NCBI RefSeq assembly: GCF_017573465.1
Contig: NZ_JAGEPF010000007.1
Location: 1-64,000 of the forward strand
DNA from: Actinomadura violacea
GTDB lineage: Bacteria; Actinomycetota; Actinomycetes; Streptosporangiales; Streptosporangiaceae
Length of the DNA stretch: 64,000 nt
Reading direction: 5' to 3'
Part shown: positions 18,445-27,352 of the stretch, one piece after another
How positions within the stretch are numbered: position 1 is the stretch's first letter
Layout: each line of letters begins with the position of its first letter
The notes under the pieces: model-generated
What the model saw: the letters and a program-made list of their open reading frames with translations, nothing else
What the model was told of the DNA's origin: nothing
Database searches by the model: none
Position numbers and translations under genes: made by a program

Positions 18445-18479
18445 CCCCGTTTAACCTGCCGGACGTGCGATTCGGGGCT
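18443..18479. terminator. Possible terminator hairpin
   Basis: AGCCCCG (18443-18449) and CGGGGCT (18473-18479) form a perfect 7-bp inverted repeat followed by TT, with a long 23-base loop, right at the stop of the DUF3592-like gene. Confidence 0.35.
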
Positions 18480-18661
18480 TCTCTGGGCTGCGGGGGCCGG
18501 GGTGCGGGTCAACTGTCTCTGGTCGTCTCTGGCCCGGCGGTCGTCAGGTCGTCGGCAGTTGCTGGCCGGACAGAGGACGGGGACGTCGCGGGCGGGTGAC
18601 GGGCGGGCGGAACACGAGGTGTTGTGCCGGGTATGGTCGGCCCGGCCGGAGGTGAAGTGCG

Positions 18662-19183
18662 TCAGGGAGTGGCGAGCACGGGGCCGGGGGCGGCGCGGTA
18701 GAGGTGGGCCAGGCGAGGAGAGACGATCGCCGTCGGTAGTTCGGGGTCGAACCAGCGGTCGACGTAGGTCCAGTGGTACGGGTGGAGCAGGTACGGCCCG
18801 TTGAGGCCGTCTGCGTTGGCGAATTCTTGCTCCCACGCGTGGGTCCAGTGGCCGGTTGCACGGCTCAGCGCCCAGGAGCCGATGGCGGGGATGTGGCGGG
18901 GCATCGCCATGAGGTCGGCCTCGAACGAGGCGATCGTGTCTGGTGGGGCATCGGGCCGCACGGTGAGCAACAGTGTTCGTTTGATGCGCCGGCCGGGTAG
19001 CTCGACATGCGCGGAGGCGATCTGCGACAACGCGACGGCCTCGGCCCCGGGGACATCGGGGGCGGTGTCGGAGACCAGATCGAAGCTCGCGCCGCGGCCG
19101 CCGACGCTGCCCGGCAGGTCGGGACCGCCGTCTGCGCCGGGCACCGTGGTGTCTGCGTGGGCAAGGATCACCCAGCGGGGCAT
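18662..19183 (-). CDS. Stress-response alpha/beta-barrel (Dabb)-like protein
   Basis: A 173-residue protein, last gene of a three-gene operon. The second half (about residues 65-155) has the Dabb pattern: KRTLLLTVRPDAPPDTIASF, then MPRHIPAIGSWALSRATG, and a HPYHWTYVDRW segment in the place of the usual HPxHxxFV. The first 65 residues are less clear. Dabb domains are dimeric ferredoxin-like folds found in olivetolic-acid cyclase-like proteins and in stress proteins. The ATG overlaps the 3' end of the upstream gene by 16 bases. It probably works with the LLM oxidoreductase encoded at the head of the operon. Confidence 0.7.
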   Translation of the reverse strand: MPRWVILAHADTTVPGADGGPDLPGSVGGRGASFDLVSDTAPDVPGAEAVALSQIASAHVELPGRRIKRTLLLTVRPDAPPDTIASFEADLMAMPRHIPAIGSWALSRATGHWTHAWEQEFANADGLNGPYLLHPYHWTYVDRWFDPELPTAIVSPRLAHLYRAAPGPVLATP

Positions 19184-19482
19184 GTGACCTCCTCCAGCAG
19201 GCGCCTGTCGCGGCCGTAGGCCAAGGCGTCGGTGGCGTCCCAGAAGGCTTTCACCGACGGATCAGCCGCCGCGGCGGTACGCATCGCGTAGAAGTCGTAG
19301 GGGGTGGGCAAGGACCAGAGCAGGTAGAGGGTGACCTGCTCTGGGCCGGTGTAGCAGCGCCATGTCCGCTCGAGCCGCATTCCGCGCTCCTGCGCGCCCG
19401 GCAGGTACTCGCCGCGCCAGCGGTGCAGCCAGTTCTCGACCGCCGGCTCGGGCAGGACGACGGTGTCGAGCACGCTGGTCAT
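19168..19482 (-). CDS. Small NIPSNAP/EthD-like protein
   Basis: A 104-residue protein, middle gene of the operon. It begins MTSVLDTVVLPEPAVENWLH and contains WRCYTGPEQVTLYLLWSLPT and a conserved YDFYAMRTAAAADPSVKAFW. The layout (strand, helix, two strands, helix) fits the dimeric ferredoxin-like barrel group such as NIPSNAP, EthD or Dabb. Its ATG overlaps the TGA of the LLM gene (ATGA), so the start is well supported and translation is coupled. No catalytic residues are assigned. Confidence 0.65.
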   Translation of the reverse strand: MTSVLDTVVLPEPAVENWLHRWRGEYLPGAQERGMRLERTWRCYTGPEQVTLYLLWSLPTPYDFYAMRTAAAADPSVKAFWDATDALAYGRDRRLLEEVTCPAG

Positions 19483-20384
19483 AGCTTGTCCAGCACGGTG
19501 TCGCGGTAACGGTCGATCTGGTCGCGCAGGGCGTCCAGTCCGCGCGGACCCAGGAGACTCTCCGGATGGGTCCTTGAAAGGCGGGGCGCGAGCACGATGC
19601 GGGTGGCGCCCGCATCGACGTACCGGCGGACGAAGGCCGGATCCCACTCACGCTCGGGATCGCAACTGCCAGGCCAGGCGGTGATCTCGACGGTGCGGCC
19701 GTCGGCGCTGGCACGCAGCAGATCGGCTCGTTCGGTGAACTCCGCGGGCGCGATCGTGTACGGAAACCAGCCGTCGGCGACGCGACCCGCCCGCCGGACG
19801 GCCGGTTCGCTGTTGCCGCCCAGCACGATGGGGACCTTTCCGGACGCGGGCCGGGGCAGGCAATGCACGCGATCGAACGCGACGAACTCGCCCTGATAGG
19901 AGGCAGGGGCCTGCGACCACAGCGCCCGCATCGCGGCGATGCACTCGTCGAGACGGGCACCGCGCCGCTGGTAGGGCACGCCGACCGCGGCGTACTCCTC
20001 CTTCTGCCATCCGATGCCCAAGCCGAGCATCAGCCGCCCGTCGGACAGCAGATCGATCGTCGCGGCGCGCTTGGCCAGCACGACCGGGCTGTGCAGCGGC
20101 GCGACCACCATGGCGGTCCCGAACCGCAGAACGCCGGACCCGCCGGCCATGTAGGCGATGGTGTCCAGGGGGTCGGGCATCGGAACGCCCTGCGGCGGCC
20201 CGGGGATCCGGCCGCTCTCGGAATAGGGGTACAGCGGTTCGTACTCGGCGGCGACCACCACGTGCTCCACCGTCCACACCGACTCCACGCCGGACTCTTC
20301 GAGCGTGCCCGCGTAGTCCCGCAGGAACCCGCCCGAGGTGATCAGGCCGTCCGCGAACGGCGCCATCATGCCCAACTTGATCAT
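19479..20384 (-). CDS. LLM-class (F420-dependent type) flavin oxidoreductase
   Basis: A 301-residue luciferase-like TIM-barrel oxidoreductase. It begins MIKLGMMAPFADGLITSGGF and carries VESVWTVEHVVV, the block RLMLGLGIGWQKEEYAAVGV and GKVPIVLGGNSEPAVRRAGR, all typical of the TIGR03619-like F420-dependent group. ATG 20384 has GGGAGT upstream. It heads an operon with two small ferredoxin-like barrel proteins. A similar combination (LLM enzyme plus small barrel monooxygenase or cyclase proteins) occurs in aromatic polyketide tailoring and degradation. Whether it uses F420 or FMN cannot be decided from sequence alone. Confidence 0.88.
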   Translation of the reverse strand: MIKLGMMAPFADGLITSGGFLRDYAGTLEESGVESVWTVEHVVVAAEYEPLYPYSESGRIPGPPQGVPMPDPLDTIAYMAGGSGVLRFGTAMVVAPLHSPVVLAKRAATIDLLSDGRLMLGLGIGWQKEEYAAVGVPYQRRGARLDECIAAMRALWSQAPASYQGEFVAFDRVHCLPRPASGKVPIVLGGNSEPAVRRAGRVADGWFPYTIAPAEFTERADLLRASADGRTVEITAWPGSCDPEREWDPAFVRRYVDAGATRIVLAPRLSRTHPESLLGPRGLDALRDQIDRYRDTVLDKL

Positions 20385-20760
20385 GCGCACTCCCGCCCAG
20401 AAGGTGACCTTGCGGTGACGGCCATCACAGCCGTCCGCTCCCAGGCGGTGACAGAGCGCTTCCCGGTCACCGGGAGGGCGAGCAGGCCCAGCCCGGAGAC
20501 ACCGAGCAATGCCGGGCCGGGGTGCGCATGTGTGGCGGCGCCAGCGATGCCGGACGGATCGAGCAGGCCATTGACGTCGCGCGGCGAACAAGCCGGAATC
20601 GCAGAGGAGACCCTCGCGACCCGCAAATGCAAGACGAAATCCGGCGGCGCAGGGAGCTGCAAGGCCGACGGGGAGCGCTACCAGAACGCCGACCATGAAC
20701 TGTAGGGGGACCCAAACCGCCCTCGTCGAGGGGGCGAGCCCGGACGTCACCGAGCGGCTG
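20385..20760. other. Intergenic/decayed stretch
   Basis: About 375 bases upstream of the LLM operon. On the minus strand, frames near 20745-20440 contain hydrophobic pieces ([20 protein letters not shown] and HPGPALLGVSGLGLLALP) that may be remnants of a membrane protein. They are not in one frame and have no start. The LLM promoter must lie here, but no clear -10/-35 pair was seen. Confidence 0.3.
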
Positions 20761-21180
20761 GCCGACCGCGATCATCGACGTCGCCATGGGACGGCCCGGC
20801 ACCGACGTCGCCCGCGAGGCGTCGACCATGGTGCTGACCGACGACGACTTCGCCACGATCGTGACGGCGATCGAGTCCGGGCGCCGCGTCTACGACAACG
20901 TCCGCAAGTTCATCCAGTACATCTTCGTCCACGCTGCCCCCGAGCTCGTGCCGTTCCTGGTGTTCGCGCTCAGCGGCGGCCTGATCCCGCTGCCGATCCT
21001 CGCGATCGACCTCGGCACCGAGACGCTGCCAGCCCTGGTGCTCGACCGCGGGCAGACCGAGCCGGGCATCATGAGCCGCCCGCCCCGGCCGTCCTCCCGA
21101 GGGTCATCTCCCGGGAGATACTGATTCGCGCCTGGGGCTACCTCGGCCTGGGCTCCATCGCGCAGGTGAAGTCGGTCTTC
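20761..21180 (+). pseudogene. Cation-transporting P-type ATPase, C-terminal fragment
   Basis: The plus strand reads [40 protein letters not shown] and [20 protein letters not shown], ending in [20 protein letters not shown]. This is the hinge region and fifth to sixth transmembrane helices of a P-type ATPase. The phosphorylation (DKTGT) and ATP-binding parts are absent. Near 21090 a frame change links to [20 protein letters not shown], the next family block, and the sequence then ends. It is truncated at both ends and frameshifted, so not functional. Confidence 0.85.
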
Positions 21181-21245
21181 TTCTACGCGCGCTGGCGTGC
21201 GCCGGTTGGCGGCCGCCCCAAGCAGAGCGGCCCTACAATAACCAG

Positions 21246-21781
21246 ATGAGAATCCACGCCGAGTATGTGCGCGCTTCACCCCACAGGAGTTGGACCGCGT
21301 ACTAGCCGACCCTGAATGGGGAAGGACGTTCGCCGAGGAACTTCGTGATGCTGAGGGAATAGACCGCTACACCTCCATGTCACAAAGCACGGACCGCTGC
21401 TTCGACACCGCCATGTGGGACGCGCTGCAGATCCTGATAGGTCGTGCACTGCCGAAACTCGACACGTGCCCGATCTTGGGAGGCACGCCGTTCGGGGAGA
21501 GATGGCGCTACGACAAGCCGCGTTTCCTCACCCTAGAGCAGGTATGCGCGCTGGCCGAGCAATTGGCCGCGCTTCCGTTCGACCGGCTCGTGGACGCCTA
21601 TGACGCACGCGCCCTTGCGGAGGCCTGCAACGGCCCATGGGGACGGGATAACCTGTTCTGTCTCAAAGATACCTATGGGGCGTTTTCTCTTAGCTACTTT
21701 CCGGGGGCGGCAGCCTCAGGGCAAGCCATGGTCCTCTATCGTGCGGAGAATTCGAGGCCCCAAAACCCGCAACCGATGTGA
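21246..21781 (+). pseudogene. YfbM (DUF1877)-like protein, frameshift near the start
   Basis: ATG 21246 reads MRIHAEYVR, and after a one-base frame change near 21270 the frame continues RFTPQELDRVLADPEWGRTF to a stop at 21781, giving about 178 residues. STDRCFDTAMWDALQILIG, TPFGERWRYDKPRFLTLEQV and DTYGAFSLSYFPGAAASGQA fit the YfbM fold. The continuous frame has only a TTG at 21290 immediately after GGAG, with no proper spacing, so the split looks like a real frameshift or a sequencing error. Members of this family are often found as immunity-like genes. Confidence 0.7.
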
Positions 21782-22310
21782 TCCTCGCTCCGGACGAGAG
21801 AGCACGGTGACGTGGCGGGTGTCGCCGCAGGCGACTTGCGGCGTGCCGGTGGGACCTTGGGTGTGGGCGTGACGCAGGTTGTTCACCTGTTCGACAAGAT
21901 TCGGCGCGGCGTCGCTTATGACGCCTGCCAGTCGGCCGTCACCTACAGGCCCGAGGGCTATCCGAAAAGCCTATGAGTGCAGGAGCAAAAGCTTCTCGAA
22001 GGTGTCGACGGTTTCTTCTCCCTCAATATCTTCGCGAAAAGCCGTAGGGTGCGGCCGGAAAGCGGCCTGATCAAGGCTCAAGGCGCAAGGACGTGAGAGG
22101 AGCAGTCGAAGGGCGGAGCACTACGCCAGGTGATCGATGACATTGAGGTGCGAAGGATTCGCTCGGTCCGCGAACTCGGACTCCTCGAAGACGGCGACGG
22201 TGACCTGATGCGCGACATCCGTCAACGCCCGGCGGCGCTCTCGGACGAGCACGCCGGTGTTCGGCGAATCGGGCGCTCTGGACGACCGGGGGGCCGGCGC
22301 GGTGGGACGT
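21782..22310. other. No gene recognised
   Basis: About 530 bases of mixed frames. Short protein-like pieces (VVHLFDKIRRGVAYDACQSA near 21880) are not continued. Probably part of the rearranged zone that continues to 27.7 kb. Confidence 0.4.
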
Positions 22311-22430
22311 GGGGCCAGGTGGAGCCCCACGATCGTGGCGGTGCTGCTGTACTCCGGCGCCTGGGTGGAGGAGTGCGCCTGCTTGGCGGCGGAGGACATC
22401 CCGGTGACCGCGCGGATATCACGCAGGTCG
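22311..22430 (+). pseudogene. Tyrosine recombinase catalytic-domain fragment
   Basis: One plus frame reads IVAVLLYSGAWVEECACLAA followed by EDIPVTARI. This corresponds to the first block of the phage-integrase catalytic domain (LLYTGARVEECARLxxEDV), in which the catalytic Arg of GARVEE is replaced by Trp here. Family similarity stops after ITAR. The fragment is too short to be active. Confidence 0.5.
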
Positions 22431-22529
22431 TGCTCGTGGCCGGGGTGCCCGGGTTGCGGGCCGCATCGCGCCGGTCGTCGCCTCGGCACTCGGCTACCGC
22501 CACAACACCACCAGCGAAGGGACGGCTCG

Positions 22530-23032
22530 ATGGCTTTGATCGCTCGGCACGGCCCCGAGTGGACCTATATCGACCACCACCAGTTCTTTCTCATGGAGCC
22601 GGACCAGCAGGCCGACGTGCCTGAGGAAGCCGGACCGCTCATTTCCACTACCGGTGAAGCGGTCATCGTGCACACCGGAATCGCCAACGGCAACGTCGCG
22701 GTGCACATCGAGATCCACGACCACGAGCCGCCCTTGGACCATGCGGACTGGGAAGAAGTCGCCGAGGCCAGCGTGCAGGTGGAAGAAGGCCCACTTATGG
22801 TGCGCTGCCTAATGGAAGATCCACCAGACCTGCCGATGCTCACTCCGGCAGGGCCCGGCCACTACCGGGTCCGCGCACACGCTCGTGGCCGCGACATCGC
22901 ATACGACGGATGTCGCGATCACAGGAGGTCTATCTCTTCCAGATCTGGTCGGCTCCCCACCTGCCGTTGCACCTGCTCAAACAGACCGATCTGTGCGGCA
23001 AGGGCCTGCGCCGCCCTCGACACCTCTCCTAG
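22530..23032 (+). pseudogene. Conserved actinobacterial hypothetical protein, frameshifted
   Basis: ATG 22530, with GGGA 9-10 bases upstream, starts MALIARHGPEWTYIDHHQFF and continues through EEVAEASVQVEEGPLMVRCL, MEDPPDLPMLTPAGPGHYRV and RAHARGRDIAYDG. Near 22910-22926 the reading shifts by one base to EVYLFQIWSAPHLPLHLLKQ and stops at 23032. The two parts together match a conserved actinobacterial protein of unknown function of about 165 residues. In the unshifted frame translation would run on for over 170 unrelated residues. The single indel is either a mutation or a sequencing error. Confidence 0.65.
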
Positions 23033-23149
23033 GAGTAGCTACTCCGGTCTTCAACCGACGCGCGATACGACAGACCGCCGGTCACAGGGCCAGTCGGCCC
23101 TCGTCTTCAGGCGACCGGCAATGCCCACGGGCACGGAGCGGCAGCCTGG

Positions 23150-23346
23150 CGACCGCGCATCGCTACGTCACCGAGGTCTTCGTGCTGCCGGCCGAGCGGG
23201 CACCAGATCTGCGCGAGGCGACGCGAACCGTCCAGCGGAAGGCCTACGCCATCCAGGACGGCGCCCACCGGCACGGCGTGAACATCCACTCCTGGCCGAC
23301 CCGCGCGGCCGACTGGTCCGAGTGTCAGCGGTACTGCCGGGCTTGA
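23150..23346 (+). pseudogene. Fragment of a small conserved protein
   Basis: A plus frame without its own start reads HRYVTEVFVLPAERAPDLRE, ATRTVQRKAYAIQDGAHRHG and NIHSWPTRAADW, ending at TGA 23346. It is clearly protein-like, but I know no function for it. Upstream in-frame sequence is unrelated. The flanking 23033-23149 and 23347-23518 hold nothing else that I recognise. Confidence 0.35.
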
Positions 23347-23518
23347 CGCACGACCTCACCGCCGATCCAAGACACCCTCGCCCTACCCGAATGGGAGAAC
23401 ACCCTGACCGACGCCTGGACCTCACCGCTGCGTAACGCCGGACGCACGCCCGTTCCGGCGGCAGCGCGGCTGGACCATCTCGGCATGATGCCAGCGGGGC
23501 GTCGGCGATGCTGGACGC

Positions 23519-24358
23519 GTGGAGTACGTGTCCAGAGTGCCGCGCCCGCCGCTGGACGGGCTCATCGACGATCTTTACTACCTGGAGGGTGCGCCGCCGT
23601 ACGCCCGGCTGACGCTGCCGCCGATGCCGGCGGCGCTGCTCATCGTCAACCTCGGGGCGCCGTTCCGCATCCGCGCCGGCACCGATATCGAGACGGCCGA
23701 ATACGCTGACGGCTGCGTGGTCACCACGCCCACCCGCGCGTTGGAGTTCGGGTACCCACTCCGGACCCGGTCCGTCGGCGTGCACTTCAAGCCGTGGGGG
23801 CTGGCGCTGTTCCTGCCGATGCCCGCGGCCGAGCTGTGTGACCGGCCGGTGACGGTAGAGCAGGTCTGGGGCCGGCCCGCCATTGCTGAGCTGCGAGACC
23901 GGCTGGCCACGGCGGACGGCCCGCACGAGATGCTGACGCTGCTTCAGGAGGAGCTGATGCGTCGGCTGTGTGAGACCGCCGGCCTCGGTCTGGTCCGCCA
24001 TGTGAGTAGCGTCATCGCGGCGACCAGCGGGGCGGTGGCGATCGGCGACCTTAGCGTGGCAGCCGGTGTCAGCAGCACTCATCTGGCACAGCGGTTCAAG
24101 GAGCTCATCGGCGTCACGCCGAAGCGGCTGGCCCGCACCCACCGCTTCGCCGCCACCGTGTTCGCGATCGACCCTGCCGGACCGATCGACTGGAGCGATC
24201 TAGCCGGTGGCGCAGGCTACTTCGACCAGGCCCACTTCGGCCACGAGTTCCGGGCGTTCACCGGGCTCACGCCGACCCGGTACCTCGAAGTCCGGCGGCG
24301 GTTCCTGCACGAACATCCCGGCCACGTACTGGACAGCTGGCCACTGCCGACCGATTGA
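23519..24358 (+). CDS. AraC-family transcriptional regulator (DUF6597-type sensor)
   Basis: A 279-residue regulator. The N-terminal 150 residues (PPLDGLIDDLYYLEG, PPMPAALLIVNLGAPFRIR, RTRSVGVHFKPWGLALFL) match the sensor part of DUF6597-type AraC proteins. The C-terminal AraC domain has the helix-turn-helix IGDLSVAAGVSSTHLAQRFK, then LIGVTPKRLARTHRF and a second one DLAGGAGYFDQAHFGHEFRA, followed by TGLTPTRYLEVRRR. GTG 23519 is the only start before the conserved N-terminus; its ribosome-binding site is poor. It precedes a DHFR-like gene by 67 bases on the same strand and may regulate it. Confidence 0.88.
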   Translation: MEYVSRVPRPPLDGLIDDLYYLEGAPPYARLTLPPMPAALLIVNLGAPFRIRAGTDIETAEYADGCVVTTPTRALEFGYPLRTRSVGVHFKPWGLALFLPMPAAELCDRPVTVEQVWGRPAIAELRDRLATADGPHEMLTLLQEELMRRLCETAGLGLVRHVSSVIAATSGAVAIGDLSVAAGVSSTHLAQRFKELIGVTPKRLARTHRFAATVFAIDPAGPIDWSDLAGGAGYFDQAHFGHEFRAFTGLTPTRYLEVRRRFLHEHPGHVLDSWPLPTD

Positions 24359-24392
24359 TTTCTTACAAGAGCGACACCCCACGAATCGCTAA

Positions 24393-24410
24393 TTTGGGGG
24401 GATCCCCAAA
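24393..24410. promoter_or_regulatory. Perfect inverted repeat upstream of the DHFR-like gene
   Basis: TTTGGGG (24393-24399) and CCCCAAA (24404-24410) flank GGAT. The repeat ends 5 bases before the ribosome-binding site of the next gene and 34 bases after the AraC stop. It could be a short terminator for the AraC gene or an operator or translational hairpin for the downstream gene. Confidence 0.4.
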
Positions 24411-24425
24411 GCAGAGGAGAGCCCC

Positions 24426-25007
24426 GTGGGCAAGGTGGTCATGTACAGCTCGGTGTCGGTGGACGGCTTCATCGCGGACGAGAATGACCAGCCCGGACCG
24501 CTGTTCGACTGGTTGTCCAGCGGTGACGTCCCGTTGGACGAGAGCGGCGAGGTGAAGGTGTCGCAGACGTCCTACGACTACACCCGGCCGTACTGGGACC
24601 AGATCGGAGTCACGATCGTAGGCCGCCACGTCTTCGACCTGACGGACGGCTGGGACGGGAACCCGCCGAGCGGCATCGACCACGTGGTCGTCGTGACGCA
24701 CCGGCCGGAGCCCGAGGGCTGGGACCCCGAGGCGCCGTTTCACTTCGTCGGCGGCGTCAAGGCAGCCGTGGCCAAGGCGCAGGAGCTTGCGGGTGACCGA
24801 ATGGTCGAGGTCGCCGCCGGCGACGTCGGTGGCCAGGTACTTGCCGCGGGCCTGATCGACGAGGTGCGCATGGACGTCGTACCCGTCGTGTTCGGGGCCG
24901 GCAAGCGCTACTTCGGGTCGGTCCACGCGCAGCACCTTCTGGAAGACCCTGACGTGGCGATTCAGAGCAACCGGGTGCTTCACCTGCGTTATCGGGTGCG
25001 CCGTTGA
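24426..25007 (+). CDS. RibD C-terminal/dihydrofolate reductase-like protein
   Basis: A 193-residue protein with the DHFR/RibD reductase fold. MGKVVMYSSVSVDGFIADEN is the typical first strand and loop; VTIVGRHVFDLTDGW and VEVAAGDVGGQVLAAGLIDE correspond to the NADPH-binding blocks, and LRYRVRR ends the protein. Members are usually annotated dihydrofolate reductase family but rarely act on folate. GTG 24426 follows AGAGGAGAG. It probably shares a transcript with the AraC gene upstream. Confidence 0.88.
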   Translation: MGKVVMYSSVSVDGFIADENDQPGPLFDWLSSGDVPLDESGEVKVSQTSYDYTRPYWDQIGVTIVGRHVFDLTDGWDGNPPSGIDHVVVVTHRPEPEGWDPEAPFHFVGGVKAAVAKAQELAGDRMVEVAAGDVGGQVLAAGLIDEVRMDVVPVVFGAGKRYFGSVHAQHLLEDPDVAIQSNRVLHLRYRVRR

Positions 25008-25344
25008 CCGATCTGAGCGGGTGCACAAAGACATCCGTTATGAACGGTGACACAGGATCGGGGCCTCCGGCTGCGTTCGCGCATCGCTGTCCTTGGTCGG
25101 GCAACCGACGCCGATCCGCCCAAACACCTCATTTGCGGCAAGTTCAACTCAAGATCACCGGTTGCCGGTTTCCCGTCGTATCTCGGCAGACCCCGAACGG
25201 ACTCGGCCTAAGCGTGGCCTCGAGACTTTGGCCCGATCAACGCGCCGACGTCACCCTCCGACCAGAGCTTCTGATAACGCGAGGGCGATCTAGGGTGGCA
25301 GCACCAAGCGGTACCCGAGGTGCTCACCACGATCCGCAGCGCTG
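25008..25344. other. No gene recognised
   Basis: About 340 bases between the DHFR-like gene and the recombinase remnant. No frame shows family features. Confidence 0.4.
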
Positions 25345-25590
25345 AAGCGAGCCGCGCTGGACGGCGACACCCGTCGCGCCTACGACTCCATTAATCGCCT
25401 GGCTGGATGCTGGCGGCCCCGACAGCGACCCTCACCGAAGCACACGACCGGGACTTCGCCGTCAGCAACTACAAGAGCATATGAAGACCGTGCTGCGCCG
25501 CGCGTCGAATACCGTCAACGCCGACCTCACCGCGTTGACCACTTCTTCACCCAGCTCGGACTCTGCCCCGCCGTGAGCGGGTCGGCGGCG
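25345..25590 (+). pseudogene. Tyrosine recombinase N-terminal (core-binding) fragment, several frameshifts
   Basis: Three plus frames must be joined: GDTRRAYDSINRLAG, then AHDRDFAVSNYKS, then MKTVLRRASNTVNADLTAL, then DHFFTQLGLCPAVSG. In this order they give the SAM-like core-binding domain of a tyrosine recombinase (DTRRAYxxxxxxFxxW...HDRDxAVRDYKxHLKTVLKRxxxTVNxxLTALDHFY). At least three indels are present, and the catalytic domain does not follow. The sequence to 25805 contains one more short readable piece (LTLWYRPFRCLTAHGDQAIL) of unknown type. Confidence 0.55.
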
Positions 25591-25805
25591 GCGCGATGCG
25601 GCTGACGCTCTGGTACCGGCCGTTTCGATGCCTGACCGCGCACGGCGACCAGGCGATCCTGACTCGCTGCCGCGACAAGGAGAAGGGCCGGCGCTGGAAA
25701 CTACGCTGAGCCGACCACCCGGTCCGTTCCGTTGGGACCGGACAGCGGGCGGTCCTGCTTCGCCCTTCGGCATAGCTCTAGGAGTTCCGGCCGTCTCCGC
25801 CGTAA

Positions 25806-26390
25806 TCACTCGGGAGCGGTCCATTCCTCGGCTAGGAGCGCGTATGAGAGACCGTCGAGCCATCCCTTGGTGCGGTGGAGAGAGTCACTCACCGTGTGCT
25901 GTTCGCGGCGCATCCCTACCCGCTCCATCAGCCGCCACGAGGGTTCGTTGTCGTAGAAGCAGTCCGCGTGCAGGCGGCGCAGGCCAAGTCTCCCGAAGGC
26001 GATGTCGATGAGGCCGCGTACCGCTTCGGTGGCGTAGCCCTTGCCGCCGTAGGAGGGATCGATCGTCCACCCGAGCTCTCCTTGGACGCTTTTCGCCTGG
26101 TCAGCGACCTCCTCCTGGGCCCAGGCGTCCTGGACCTGCAGCATCAGATCGCCGATCACCCGGCCGTCCAGTTCGACGATGAGCACGTCCGCGAGCCGCT
26201 CCTCGCGGAGAAAACGCTCACGGTAGTCGTCGAACGTCGTCGTGGCGGCCCCAACCCATTCGTGGACCTCCGGCAGCTTCCGGAATGCCCAGGTCGCGTC
26301 CAGATCGTCGGGGGTGGCTCGGCGCAACAGCAGTCGCTCGGTGGTAATCGGCCAGTCCAGCGTGTCAAGAGGGTGACGCATGGGCCTCAT
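25806..26390 (-). CDS. GNAT N-acetyltransferase (RimJ/RimL type)
   Basis: A 194-residue acetyltransferase_3 family protein. ITTERLLLRRATPDDLDATW is the standard N-terminus, GELGWTIDPSYGGKGYATEA holds the acetyl-CoA binding loop (Q/R-x-x-G-x-G/A replaced here by YGGKGYA), and LHADCFYDNEPSWRLMERVG is the last conserved block. It would acetylate an amine on a protein N-terminus or small molecule. The start is uncertain: ATG 26390, ATG 26381 or GTG 26414. Confidence 0.88.
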   Translation of the reverse strand: MRPMRHPLDTLDWPITTERLLLRRATPDDLDATWAFRKLPEVHEWVGAATTTFDDYRERFLREERLADVLIVELDGRVIGDLMLQVQDAWAQEEVADQAKSVQGELGWTIDPSYGGKGYATEAVRGLIDIAFGRLGLRRLHADCFYDNEPSWRLMERVGMRREQHTVSDSLHRTKGWLDGLSYALLAEEWTAPE

Positions 26391-26689
26391 GCTGGCAGAG
26401 GGCCGTGGTGACACACAAAGTGGATTACTGCGGGCGACGTCGCAGCAACGACGCGGAGATCGCCTGACAGGAACCGGCAGGACCAGGGCGGCGGGGCTGG
26501 TCGGGTGTCACAGGACGGGCGGGGTTGTCGGTTCCGTCTGGTGGGCGTCGCTGAGGTCGTTGGCGACGGCGTGGAAGTCCTTGGGGAGGCTGTAGTCGTG
26601 GTTGCTGGGGATTGCGGGCGCCGACCTTGTCCAGGCTGGCGCGGATGGCCGCACCGGTTGCGCCCGGGGGTGTTGTGGCGGATGCGGCT
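26391..26689. other. No gene recognised
   Basis: About 300 bases upstream of the GNAT gene with low-complexity frames on both strands. It may contain the lost 5' part of the adjacent transposase remnant. Confidence 0.4.
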
Positions 26690-27352
26690 TCTGGCGCGGC
26701 CGGACACGGTGCTGCGCTGCACCGTGACCTGATTGCGGGCCGACGCGCTGCCCGCTCGAAACCCAAGCGGCCCGGCAACCCGCCGACCGTCCGCTCCGTC
26801 CGCCCTTGTCCTCCGCTTGGTGTGGGAGAACCTGGGTTGGGCTACCTGCGGGGACACTGCGAGTTGCTGGTGCTCGGTATCGAGGTCGCGGCCTCCACCG
26901 TCTGGAGATCCTCAAGGACGCCGGCGTCGATCCGGCGCCCGAGCGTGCCTCCCGCCGGCTGGGTCGGCTTCCGGCGCTCCGAGGGCGAGGCGCTGCCGGC
27001 GTGTGACGTCCTGGAGACCGTGACCTTCACCGGCGCCCGCATGTACGTGCTAGCGGTCATCGAGCATCGCACTCGCCGCATCCGAGTTCCGGATGCTATT
27101 GCTCACCCGACCGCGTCGTAGGTGACACAGACGGTCCGGAACCTGGTCATGGACCTTGAGGACCCGGCTGCCGGCCACGGTTCCTGGTTCGCGGCCGGGA
27201 CGGCATCTTCGCTGAGGTGTTCGACGCCGTGCTGGCCGATTCCAGCATCCAGGCAACGCTGACCGGGGTGGCGAGGATGAACGTGGCGATAGCACGGTGG
27301 GTGCTGACCTGCCGGCGTGAGCTCTTGGACGGCACGTTGATCTGGAACCAGG
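26690..27352 (+). pseudogene. rve-type transposase remnant, multiple frameshifts
   Basis: Pieces of one integrase-core transposase follow in order over different plus frames: RPDTVLR, DLIAGRRAARSKPKRPG, LVLRLVWENLGW, CELLVLGIEVAASTVW, LETVTFTGARMYVLAVIEHR, TQTVRNLVMDLED, VFDAVLADSSIQATL and RWVLTCRRELLDGTLIWNQ. These are the blocks of a well-known actinobacterial rve transposase of about 350 residues. At least four frame changes and one in-frame stop (TAG at about 27119) are present. The catalytic region following NLVMDL is scrambled. It is inactive. Confidence 0.8.
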
